Assembly: GCA_040380145.1 (NCBI GenBank)
Contig: JBEIJQ010000014.1
Span: 1-34,714 of the forward strand
Direction: 5' to 3'
Source: JBEIJQ01 sp040380145
Lineage (GTDB): Bacteria; Bacteroidota; Bacteroidia; Chitinophagales; Saprospiraceae
DNA: 34,714 nucleotides
The notes below the pieces were generated by a model. The model had not been told where the DNA came from. It made no database searches and saw nothing but the letters and a program-made list of their open reading frames with translations. Position 1 is the first letter of the stretch; the number at the start of each line of letters is the position of its first letter. Shown one piece after another: positions 8,405 through 15,694 of the stretch. A program made the position numbers and the translations under genes.

Positions 8405-9289
8405 ATGTCGAAAATCAAACGCGGCCAGGGCATCGGCGCCCTTCTCTCTTCGATCGATACCGAGCTGCAGGAAAATCCCCAAGAAGTGGTCAACACCCTT
8501 TCCAGCACGGTCGCGGAAATACCTCTCACGCAGATCGAGGTCAATCCTTTCCAGCCGCGCGTTACGTTCGACCAAGAGGCTCTACGGGAACTTTCCGAGA
8601 GCATCCGGGTACACGGGCTGATACAGCCGATCACCCTGCGCCGCCTCGAAAACGAGAAATACCAGTTGATTTCGGGCGAACGGCGCATGAGGGCCTCCAT
8701 TATGGCAGGCCTGCAAGCGGTTCCCGCGTATGTCCGGGTGGCCAACGACCAGGAAATGCTGGAAATGGCCCTCGTGGAAAATATCCAACGACAAGATCTC
8801 AACGCCATCGAAATCGCCCTGACCTACAAGCGCCTGCTCGAAGAGTGCAGCCTCACCCACGAGGGCCTTTCCGATCGGGTGGCCAAAAACCGCAGCACGG
8901 TCACCAACTACCTGCGCCTGCTGAAACTCCCCCCCGGTATCCAACTCGGCATAAAGGATGGCACCATCACGATGGGCCATGCCCGCGCACTGGTGACGGT
9001 GGACGATGTGGCCGTACAACTGCTGCTGTTCAACCAGATCCTCCAGCAGGGACTCTCCGTTCGGCAAGTGGAACAGCTCGTGCAACAGCATCTCCAGCCC
9101 AAAAAAGAAGCCGAACGGCCCAGTTTTCCCACGCTCGGCACCGAACACCGCGCCGTGCAAGAAAAACTGGCCGCCCAACTCGGAGCCAAGGTTTCGCTCA
9201 AGTGCGACAAAAACGGCAAAGGACAGATCGTCATCCCTTTCGCCAACCACTTCGACCTGAACCGCCTCTTGGACCTTTTGGAAAAATAA
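8405..9289 (+). CDS. parB: ParB chromosome-partitioning protein (CTPase, parS-binding)
   Basis: This 294-residue protein begins MSKIKRGQGIGALLSS, the usual ParB N-terminal patch (RGxGxGALL) that binds ParA. The ParB/Srx fold (about 36-130) includes the CTP-binding motif GERRMR at 91-96 and ENIQR at 125-129. A helix-turn-helix parS-binding domain follows (about 150-200; KNRSTVTNYLRLLKLP), then a C-terminal dimerisation region. ParB loads as a CTP-dependent clamp at parS and guides origin segregation and condensin loading. The frame is open further upstream, but that extension overlaps the divergent gene and lacks conserved sequence, so ATG 8405 was chosen. parA, often adjacent, is not in the window on either side, and no parS-like GTTTCACGTGAAAC site was noticed. 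Confidence 0.95.
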   Translation: MSKIKRGQGIGALLSSIDTELQENPQEVVNTLSSTVAEIPLTQIEVNPFQPRVTFDQEALRELSESIRVHGLIQPITLRRLENEKYQLISGERRMRASIMAGLQAVPAYVRVANDQEMLEMALVENIQRQDLNAIEIALTYKRLLEECSLTHEGLSDRVAKNRSTVTNYLRLLKLPPGIQLGIKDGTITMGHARALVTVDDVAVQLLLFNQILQQGLSVRQVEQLVQQHLQPKKEAERPSFPTLGTEHRAVQEKLAAQLGAKVSLKCDKNGKGQIVIPFANHFDLNRLLDLLEK

Positions 9290-9292
9290 CCC

Positions 9293-9525
9293 CGTACGGG
9301 CGGGGCTTGCCCCCGCCCTGCCCGCCCTGCCCCCGCCCTGCCCCCGCCCTGCCCCGCCTTGCTCCCGCTGCGACGCTTGGATCATTTCCCCGCAATTCCG
9401 CGCTTTTTTACCGACCTTTTTTCGGCCTTAAATCCACATGGCATACAAAGGGCGAGGGCTTTCCTGCACGGGCAGGGGGCGTTGGGGCTCGGGCGGGCAG
9501 GGCGGGGGCAAGCCCCGCCGCTACG
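9293..9525. repeat. 233-bp element bounded by 35-bp GC-rich inverted repeats
   Basis: The arms at 9293-9327 and 9491-9525 are inverted copies identical at 33 of 35 positions; they differ only by a CG/GC swap near the outer end. Each arm also contains its own hairpin, GGCGGGG-CTT-GCCCCCGCC or its complement. The left arm continues into tandem copies of CCCTGCCCCCG (to about 9357). The 163-base interior has no gene. It lies between the parB stop and the next gene. It may be a MITE-like mobile repeat or two head-to-head copies of a dispersed palindromic repeat. No obvious target-site duplication flanks it. Confidence 0.75.
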
Positions 9526-9553
9526 CTTTTTACACCCAAAAAATATCTGCAGC

Positions 9554-10252
9554 ATGATGAAAATTCTGACCGCCCTGCTGATCCTGATCGCGCCGCTCGC
9601 ACCGGCCGAAGGCCAGTTTTACTTCCGAGGTGGATACATGGTCGGATCGTCGCCCAACCAAGTGCTGAACGGACTGATCGACCGCTACAACGCGGCCCGT
9701 CCCTGGATGGAAAACAAGATGCCGACCATGGCCGTGATGCACGGACCGGCAGCCTCCGTGGGCGGGCGTTTCGGCAGTTTCACGATGGACCTGAGCTGGA
9801 AACGACTCCGCCAACTGAATTCCGCCCCGGAAATGGACACCCTCGGGAATCTGGTCAACCGCGACCTGATCCTCCGCTCCGACAACTTCAACTACGGCCT
9901 ATCGACCGATTTGTTCGTCACCGATGTCGTGTCTTTTTGCGGCGGACTGACCGTTGATTTCAATCTGCTGTCCGTGTTGACCCAACTGACGGGGCAGGAA
10001 AAGCGCACGCTCGGATCCACCAACGGATTCGGCATCGGCGCACAGTTTCCGATCTTGGTGCACTTTGGCGGCGGGGTGGGCATCGAGATGATTCCATATG
10101 TCAGTTATCCTTTCCACAATATGGACCTATACCCGACCTTACAGGAATTGGATCCGGCCAATGCGGCCAACCTGCCGACGGACGGCTACAAGCAAACTTT
10201 TCTGAACTACGGGATGTCCTTCTACCTCCGTTTCGGAGGCTTCCCCGAGTGA
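9554..10252 (+). CDS. Putative outer-membrane beta-barrel-like exported protein
   Basis: This 232-residue protein starts with a clear signal peptide (MMKILTALLILIAPLAPAEG, then QFYFRGGY). Alternating aromatic and polar residues throughout and an ending in YLRFGGF, with a C-terminal aromatic-rich strand, fit a small outer-membrane beta-barrel. I do not recognise a named family. The frame is open back into the inverted-repeat element, but the signal peptide fixes the start at 9554 (or 9557). folC follows after 21 bases on the same strand, so the two may be co-transcribed, although no functional link is evident. Confidence 0.7.
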   Translation: MMKILTALLILIAPLAPAEGQFYFRGGYMVGSSPNQVLNGLIDRYNAARPWMENKMPTMAVMHGPAASVGGRFGSFTMDLSWKRLRQLNSAPEMDTLGNLVNRDLILRSDNFNYGLSTDLFVTDVVSFCGGLTVDFNLLSVLTQLTGQEKRTLGSTNGFGIGAQFPILVHFGGGVGIEMIPYVSYPFHNMDLYPTLQELDPANAANLPTDGYKQTFLNYGMSFYLRFGGFPE

Positions 10253-10273
10253 ACCGCCGGTCCAAATGAGCCG

Positions 10274-11584
10274 ATGAACACTTACGCTGAAACCCTGGAA
10301 TACCTGTTTGCCCGACTTCCGATGTACCAGCGCATCGGTGCGGCCGCCTACAAAAAAGACCTTTCCAATATCACGGCGCTGTGCGACCGGCTAGACCACC
10401 CCGAAAGGGCCTATCCGGTGGTGCACATCGCCGGCACCAACGGAAAAGGCACCGTGACCCACCTGTTGGCCGCCGCCCTGCAGGCCGCCGGGCTCAAGAC
10501 CGGGGTATTCACCTCGCCCCATTTCAAGGATTTCCGCGAACGGATCAAGATCGACGGCGCCATGGTGACCGAAGAGAAGGTGGTGGCGTTCACCGCCCGC
10601 CACAGAGCTCTTTTCGATGAATTGCAACCGAGTTTTTTCGAGATGTCCACCGCCTTGGCTTTCGATTATTTCCGGGAGGCCCAAGTGGATGTGGCGGTCA
10701 TCGAGACCGGGATGGGCGGACGCCTCGATTCAACCAACATCGTCCATCCCGTCCTGAGCGTGATCACCAACATCAGTTTCGACCACATGCAGTTTTTGGG
10801 GAATTCCCTTCCGGCGATCACCCGCGAAAAAGCCGGCATCATCAAGCCCGGCATTCCGGTGGTCATCGGCGAGCGGCACCCCGAAACGGAACCCGTTTTT
10901 CGGGAAACCGCCCGCGAAAATGAAGCGCCGATCCTGTTTGCCGACGAACGCTGGACACTGCGCCCCCTCCGGCACGACGGTTTCGTGCAGACCCTTTACG
11001 AAGTGGAAGAGACAGTTTCCCTTTTGGGAAAAACCGAGCACGAACCGCTCTGGGCAGACCTTTTCGGCAACTACCAACAGCTCAACGTGGCCACCGCTTG
11101 GGCCGCGGCCCGATATCTGGCAGACAACCATATTTTTCCCTTGGAAGAAAAACACATCCGACAGGGATTTGCCGAAGTGCGTGCGGCCACGGCCTTTCAA
11201 GGGCGGTGGGAAAAATTGCCGGGACACCCGCTGGCCTTTGCCGAGAGCGCGCACAACGAAGCCGGTTTCCGACAGTTGCGCGAACAACTCACGCAAATCC
11301 CCCATGAGCGGCTGCACCTCGTGATGGGCGTGGTGAACGACAAAGATCTCGCGCCGATATTTCCATTGCTGCCCCGCGATGCGGAGTATTATTTCTGCAA
11401 GCCCGATGTGCCCAGGGGCCTCGAAGCGGAAACACTGGCAGAGGCCGCCCGCTCGGCCGGATTTTCCGGACAATGCCACGCCTCGGTCGCCGAAGCATGG
11501 CGGGCCGCCCTGCAAAATGCCGGTCCTTCGGATCTTGTGCTGGCAACCGGCAGTATGTTCGTGGTGGCGGAAGTGCTGCCGTGA
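10274..11584 (+). CDS. folC: Bifunctional folylpolyglutamate synthase / dihydrofolate synthase
   Basis: The protein has 436 residues, the usual length for FolC. The Mur-ligase-type P-loop is GTNGKGT at 54-60, followed by the TSPHFKDFRERIKIDG substrate-binding segment. A central ATPase domain carries the conserved ETGMGGRLDSTN stretch and FDHMQFLG. The C-terminal domain binds the glutamate chain (FAESAHNEAGF, corresponding to the usual DGAHNP region, then LVMGVVNDKD). The enzyme joins glutamate to dihydropteroate and to reduced folates in the cytoplasm, using ATP. sixA follows after 27 bases. The DGAHN motif reads ESAHN here, a departure at a normally conserved aspartate; enzymes of other Bacteroidota should be compared. 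Confidence 0.95.
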   Translation: MNTYAETLEYLFARLPMYQRIGAAAYKKDLSNITALCDRLDHPERAYPVVHIAGTNGKGTVTHLLAAALQAAGLKTGVFTSPHFKDFRERIKIDGAMVTEEKVVAFTARHRALFDELQPSFFEMSTALAFDYFREAQVDVAVIETGMGGRLDSTNIVHPVLSVITNISFDHMQFLGNSLPAITREKAGIIKPGIPVVIGERHPETEPVFRETARENEAPILFADERWTLRPLRHDGFVQTLYEVEETVSLLGKTEHEPLWADLFGNYQQLNVATAWAAARYLADNHIFPLEEKHIRQGFAEVRAATAFQGRWEKLPGHPLAFAESAHNEAGFRQLREQLTQIPHERLHLVMGVVNDKDLAPIFPLLPRDAEYYFCKPDVPRGLEAETLAEAARSAGFSGQCHASVAEAWRAALQNAGPSDLVLATGSMFVVAEVLP

Positions 11585-11611
11585 ACCATTTTTGCCCTCA
11601 AATCCCCCCCG

Positions 11612-12124
11612 ATGAAAACCCTGATCCTCGTCCGCCACGCCAAATCCAGTTGGACAGATCCCACGCTGAGCGACCACAACCGCCCGCTCAACGAGCGCGG
11701 CCGCCGCGATGCGCCGTTCATGGGCAAAATATTAGCCGAACGCGGCATCCGCCCGGACGCGATCTTCAGCAGCTCGGCCGTGCGGGCACTGGAAACGGCC
11801 AAATGCTTTGCCCGGGCGTTCGGGCGGGAGCCCGATTCCATCGCGGTGCGCCCCGAGATCTACCACGCCGATTCGGAGTCCATGCTCGAACTGATCGCCG
11901 GCTTGGACGATGCCTTCGGAACCGTCTTGGTTTTCGGACACAACCCGACCTTCACCGAACTGGCCAACCTCTTCACGGATCGGCACCTCGACAATCTGCC
12001 GACCTGCGGCATTTTCGCCGTCGGGTTCGCGGTCGACCACTGGTCGGAAGTCAAGCCAAGGACCGACACCTTCCTTTTCCAAGAATTTCCCAGAACTTAT
12101 TTCCCCAAGGATGCCCTCGATTGA
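11612..12124 (+). CDS. sixA: SixA-type phosphohistidine phosphatase (histidine phosphatase superfamily)
   Basis: This 170-residue protein begins MKTLILVRHAKSSW, with the catalytic RHA motif (His9). SSSAVRALETAK supplies the second arginine, and the second catalytic histidine is in LVFGHNPTF near residue 112. The length and lack of extra domains match the SixA branch, which in E. coli removes phosphate from phosphohistidine of phosphotransfer proteins. The in vivo partner here is unknown. It is the third gene of a short plus-strand row and converges with fadI, only 6 bases separating the two stop codons. Confidence 0.88.
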   Translation: MKTLILVRHAKSSWTDPTLSDHNRPLNERGRRDAPFMGKILAERGIRPDAIFSSSAVRALETAKCFARAFGREPDSIAVRPEIYHADSESMLELIAGLDDAFGTVLVFGHNPTFTELANLFTDRHLDNLPTCGIFAVGFAVDHWSEVKPRTDTFLFQEFPRTYFPKDALD

Positions 12125-12130
12125 AGGCGT

Positions 12131-13408
12131 TCAGCAGCGTTCCAGCAACATCGCGTGGCCGTGCGCGCCGGCAGCACAGGCCGCCACCAGGGCGTAGCGG
12201 GCGTTTTCGGCGTGCAGGCGGTTGGCGGCGGTGTTCACCAGCCGGGCGCCCGTGGCCCCGAACGGATGTCCGATCGCCAAGGAGCCTCCCCAGCCGTTGA
12301 GCCGCTCCGGAGCGATCGCCACCGGACCGGGAAGCCCGAGCTGCTTGCGCGAAAATTCACCGTCCGCCAGGGCTGCCAAGTTGGCCAGCACCTGTCCGGC
12401 AAAAGCCTCGTGAAATTCCAAGACGCCGATTTCGTCGATGGAAATGCCCGTCTGCCGCAGAAGTTTGGCCACGGCGTAGGCAGGCCCCAGCAGCAGTTCT
12501 TCGCGCAGATCCGCGCCGGTGATGGCGTAGTCCACGATCCGGGCCTTGGGCCGCAGGCCCGCGGCGAGGGCTTTTTCCTCGGTCATCAGCAGCACGGCCG
12601 CCGCGCCGTCGGTCAGCCAAGAGGCATTGCCCGCGGTGATGGTCCCGAGTTGCTTGTCGAAGGCCGGGCGCAGTTTCGACAGTTTTTCCACGGTCGTGTC
12701 GCCCCGTACGCCGTTGTCGCACGCCACAGACTTGAACTTCGGGGGCAGTTCCACGGAGCAAACCTCATTTTCCAAATGCTCCGCTTCCCAAGCCTTGGCG
12801 GCGTTTTGGTGCGAACGGGCCGCCAGCGCGTCCTGTTCGGTGCGCCCCACGCCGAAGCGGGCGGCGAGGCTTTCGCAATCCTGTCCCATCGTGCGCCCCG
12901 TCGTGAATTCCGCGATGGCTGGCCTTTCGGGCAAAAAATCTTTGATTTTCAGCGAAAAAACGAACCGGAGCTGGTCGCCGAAACCCTTTATTTTTTGCGC
13001 ATCGAAAAGTTTTTTGCGCATCGCTTTGCGATAGCCGATCGGCGTGTCGGAGGTGCTGTCCAAGCCCCCCGCCACGATGGCCTCCGCCCGTCCGAGGGCC
13101 AACAGGTCGTAGGCCGTGGCGATGGTCAGATTGGCGGAGATACAGGCCTGGGAGACCGTCTGGCAGGGCACTGTGTGCGGCACGCCCGCTTGCAGGGCGG
13201 CTTCTCTGGCCGGGTTGGGGGTTTTGACATTGTGCACCACACAGCCCATGATCACGCGGTCGAGCCCGGCCGGATCGAAGCCCGTTTTGAGCAACAGTCC
13301 CTTGATGGCGTATTGGCCGAGCTGGTAGGACATCAGGTCTTGGAAATCGGTGCCCGCGCGCAGAAAAGGCGTGCGGCATCCGTCAACGAGTACAACTGAA
13401 TGGGGCAT
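12131..13408 (-). CDS. fadI: Acetyl-CoA C-acyltransferase (beta-oxidation thiolase, FadI-like)
   Basis: This 425-residue thiolase performs the last step of beta-oxidation, cleaving 3-ketoacyl-CoA with CoA to acetyl-CoA and a shortened acyl-CoA. The nucleophilic cysteine is Cys89 in QACISAN. His333 lies in EFHEAF, His381 in GHPFGATGAR, and the second catalytic cysteine is Cys411 in ACAAGAHG. The C-terminal CAAGxxGHAM pattern is that of the trifunctional-protein beta subunit / FadI branch rather than of biosynthetic acetoacetyl-CoA thiolases. It is transcribed divergently from fadJ across a 102-base spacer, so the two partner activities may share control. In enterobacteria the two genes are co-directional; here they are not. 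Confidence 0.92.
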   Translation of the reverse strand: MPHSVVLVDGCRTPFLRAGTDFQDLMSYQLGQYAIKGLLLKTGFDPAGLDRVIMGCVVHNVKTPNPAREAALQAGVPHTVPCQTVSQACISANLTIATAYDLLALGRAEAIVAGGLDSTSDTPIGYRKAMRKKLFDAQKIKGFGDQLRFVFSLKIKDFLPERPAIAEFTTGRTMGQDCESLAARFGVGRTEQDALAARSHQNAAKAWEAEHLENEVCSVELPPKFKSVACDNGVRGDTTVEKLSKLRPAFDKQLGTITAGNASWLTDGAAAVLLMTEEKALAAGLRPKARIVDYAITGADLREELLLGPAYAVAKLLRQTGISIDEIGVLEFHEAFAGQVLANLAALADGEFSRKQLGLPGPVAIAPERLNGWGGSLAIGHPFGATGARLVNTAANRLHAENARYALVAACAAGAHGHAMLLERC

Positions 13409-13427
13409 ACGATCGTGTTTTGAGCGG

Positions 13428-13435
13428 CTAAAATA
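13428..13435 (-). promoter_or_regulatory. Possible -7 box for fadI
   Basis: TATTTTAG on the minus strand is one base from TAnnTTTG and lies 19 bases before the fadI ATG. It sits back to back with the fadJ -7 box, so any regulator binding the 102-base spacer could affect both genes. No clear -33 element was seen. Confidence 0.3.
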
Positions 13436-13466
13436 CGACCGCTTTCATCATTGTGTGTTCTGCGCT

Positions 13467-13474
13467 TATCTTTG
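13467..13474 (+). promoter_or_regulatory. TAnnTTTG -7 box for fadJ
   Basis: TATCTTTG is a perfect match to the Bacteroidota -7 element and ends 36 bases before the fadJ ATG at 13511. A TTG lies only 13 bases upstream (13451), which is short for a -33 partner. Confidence 0.5.
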
Positions 13475-13510
13475 TGACAAACCGTTCCGAGCAAAAAAGC
13501 CCCACCCGAC

Positions 13511-15637
13511 ATGACCCGAGAATCCTATCTGCAGATCGAGCGCTCCGACTCAGGAGTAACCACCATCTGGCTCGACCAGCAAGGCGAAAAGATCAACAAG
13601 GTTTCCCCCGCCGCCATCGGGCTGTTCGAAGAGATCTTCCGAGAACTGGCCTCCGACGCGCGCACGAAGGCCGTGGTACTGGCCAGCCGCAAAAAGGACT
13701 TCATCGCCGGGGCCGACATCGAAGCCTTTGCAGAGGTACAAAAACCCGGCGATTTCCTGCCCGTGATACGCAAGGGCCACGCGATCCTCGAGGCCATCGC
13801 CTCGTCGTCCAAGCCCGTAGTGGCGGCCATCCACGGGAGTTGCCTCGGAGCGGGCCTCGAAATCGCCCTGGCCTGCCACGCCCGCTTGGCCGCGGACGCG
13901 CCCACCACGAAAATGGCCCTGCCGGAAGTGCAGCTCGGCCTGTTGCCCGGCGGCGGCGGCACCCAGCGCCTGCCGCGGCTCGTCGGTGCGCAAAAGGCCC
14001 TGGACATGATGCTCACGGGCAAAAACATCTTCGCAAGGCCTGCCTTGAAAATGGGCCTGATCGACCGCTTGGCCGATCCCGCCAAACTGCACCGGGCCGC
14101 CGTGGAAATGGCTCTGCAGCTCACGAAATCGCCCCTGCAGCGTCGGCGCAAACGCTCTCTGCTCGACCGCTTCCTCGACGATACGTCGCTGGGGCGCTCG
14201 ATCCTGTTCAAAAAAGCCCGCCAAAAAGTGCTCGGCATGACCAAGGGCAATTATCCCTCCCCGATGGACATCATCGCCTGCGTGGAAACGGGCCTGAAAA
14301 AAGGAATGTCCGCCGGGCTGGAAGAAGAGGGCCAGCGCTTCGAAAACCTGATCCTGTCTCCCCAGAGCCGTCAACTCGTGAACATCTTTTTTGCGATGAC
14401 CGCCAAAAAGAAAAACCCGATGGCCGACAAAGTGCGCCCCGTGCACACGCTGGCCATGTTGGGGGCCGGATTCATGGGACAGGGCATCGCCGAGGTGTCC
14501 GTGCCCAAAGACATCAACGTCCTGCTCAAGGATGTCAAGGAAGAAACCATTTCGGAGGCCAAGCGCGCCCTGTGGAAGAGTTTCTCCAAAAAGGCCGAGC
14601 GCCGCGCCATCACGCCCCTCGACGCCGAGCGTTGGATGACGGCGGTGCGCGGACAAACCGACTACCGCGATTTCGGTTCGGCCGATATCGTGATCGAAGC
14701 CGTTTTTGAGGACCTCGGACTGAAAAGGCGCATCTTGGCCGAAGTGGAAGCGAACACCCGCGAGGATTGCATTTTTGCCTCCAACACCTCGGCCCTGCCA
14801 ATTTCCGCTATTGCCGAGGGCTGCCGCCGACCGCAGAACGTGATCGGGATGCACTATTTTTCGCCCGTTCCCAAAATGCCGCTGCTGGAAATCGTCAAAA
14901 CGCCCCAAACCGCCGATTGGGTGGTGGCCACCTGCCTGGAGATCGGCAACCTCCAGGGCAAGACCTGCATCGTGGTCAACGACGGCCCCGGTTTCTACAC
15001 CACCCGCATCCTGGCCCCTCTGCTCAACGAATCCCTGTTGCTCCTCGAAGAGGGAGCCGACATCCTACAGATCGACCGCGCCATGCAGGCTTGGGGTTTC
15101 CCGGTGGGGCCCCTCACCCTGCTCGACGAAGTAGGCATCGACGTGGGCGCCCATGTGATGGGCGGCGACCTCGTGAAGCACCTCGTAGCGGCGCGCGGCA
15201 ACGTGAAAATGAGCCAAGCGCTCGTGCCGATGCGCGACGCCGGTTTCGTGGGCCGCAAAAAGAAAAAAGGGTTCTATCGCTACGACGAAAAAGGCAAAAA
15301 AATAAAGGGCCAAGTGGACCCCGACGTGTACCGCTTTTTCGGCGGCAACGCCCGCAAATCCTTCACCGACGAGGAAATCCAACTCCGCTGCGGCCTCGGA
15401 ATGGTCAACGAAGCGGCCCTCTGCCTGCAGGAGGGCATCGTCGAAAACCCACTGGACGGCGATGTGGGCGCCATCTTCGGCCTCGGCTTCCCGCCCTTCC
15501 GCGGCGGCCCCTTCCGCTACCTCGACGCCGAGGGCCGCGCCAACGTCCTCGCCCAAATCGAAGGACTGTACCAACAGCACGGCGACCGCTTCAAACCGGC
15601 GGAGATATTGCGGGGCGAGGGGAAATTTTATGCATAA
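13511..15637 (+). CDS. fadJ: Fatty-acid oxidation multifunctional protein: enoyl-CoA hydratase / 3-hydroxyacyl-CoA dehydrogenase
   Basis: This 708-residue protein is the full length of FadJ/FadB-type alpha subunits. The N-terminal crotonase domain (1-190) has the oxyanion-hole sequence DFIAGADIEAF and the two catalytic glutamates Glu117 (GLEIAL) and Glu139 (LPEVQLG). The NAD-binding dehydrogenase domain starts near 314 with LGAGFMGQGIAEV and contains the catalytic histidine in GMHYFSP (about 447) after NTSALPIS. A C-terminal 3-hydroxyacyl-CoA dehydrogenase helical pair follows (about 490-700), ending with FPPFRGGPFRYLD. It hydrates enoyl-CoA and oxidises the product to 3-ketoacyl-CoA, which the divergent FadI cleaves. 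The start at ATG 13511 follows a -7 box. No acyl-CoA dehydrogenase gene is nearby. Confidence 0.95.
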   Translation: MTRESYLQIERSDSGVTTIWLDQQGEKINKVSPAAIGLFEEIFRELASDARTKAVVLASRKKDFIAGADIEAFAEVQKPGDFLPVIRKGHAILEAIASSSKPVVAAIHGSCLGAGLEIALACHARLAADAPTTKMALPEVQLGLLPGGGGTQRLPRLVGAQKALDMMLTGKNIFARPALKMGLIDRLADPAKLHRAAVEMALQLTKSPLQRRRKRSLLDRFLDDTSLGRSILFKKARQKVLGMTKGNYPSPMDIIACVETGLKKGMSAGLEEEGQRFENLILSPQSRQLVNIFFAMTAKKKNPMADKVRPVHTLAMLGAGFMGQGIAEVSVPKDINVLLKDVKEETISEAKRALWKSFSKKAERRAITPLDAERWMTAVRGQTDYRDFGSADIVIEAVFEDLGLKRRILAEVEANTREDCIFASNTSALPISAIAEGCRRPQNVIGMHYFSPVPKMPLLEIVKTPQTADWVVATCLEIGNLQGKTCIVVNDGPGFYTTRILAPLLNESLLLLEEGADILQIDRAMQAWGFPVGPLTLLDEVGIDVGAHVMGGDLVKHLVAARGNVKMSQALVPMRDAGFVGRKKKKGFYRYDEKGKKIKGQVDPDVYRFFGGNARKSFTDEEIQLRCGLGMVNEAALCLQEGIVENPLDGDVGAIFGLGFPPFRGGPFRYLDAEGRANVLAQIEGLYQQHGDRFKPAEILRGEGKFYA

Positions 15638-15694
15638 GCATGGATCGCAGCCAAAAAGCAATTTTAATCGATATTTTTTCGCAAAATCAGTTTT

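Noticed and set aside
12155..13399. 414-codon plus-strand frame opposite fadI
   Set aside because: Shadow of a GC-rich gene; fadI has all thiolase catalytic residues.
13550..14908. 452-codon minus-strand frame opposite fadJ
   Set aside because: Shadow frame rich in Gly/His/Phe with no domain; fadJ motifs are complete.
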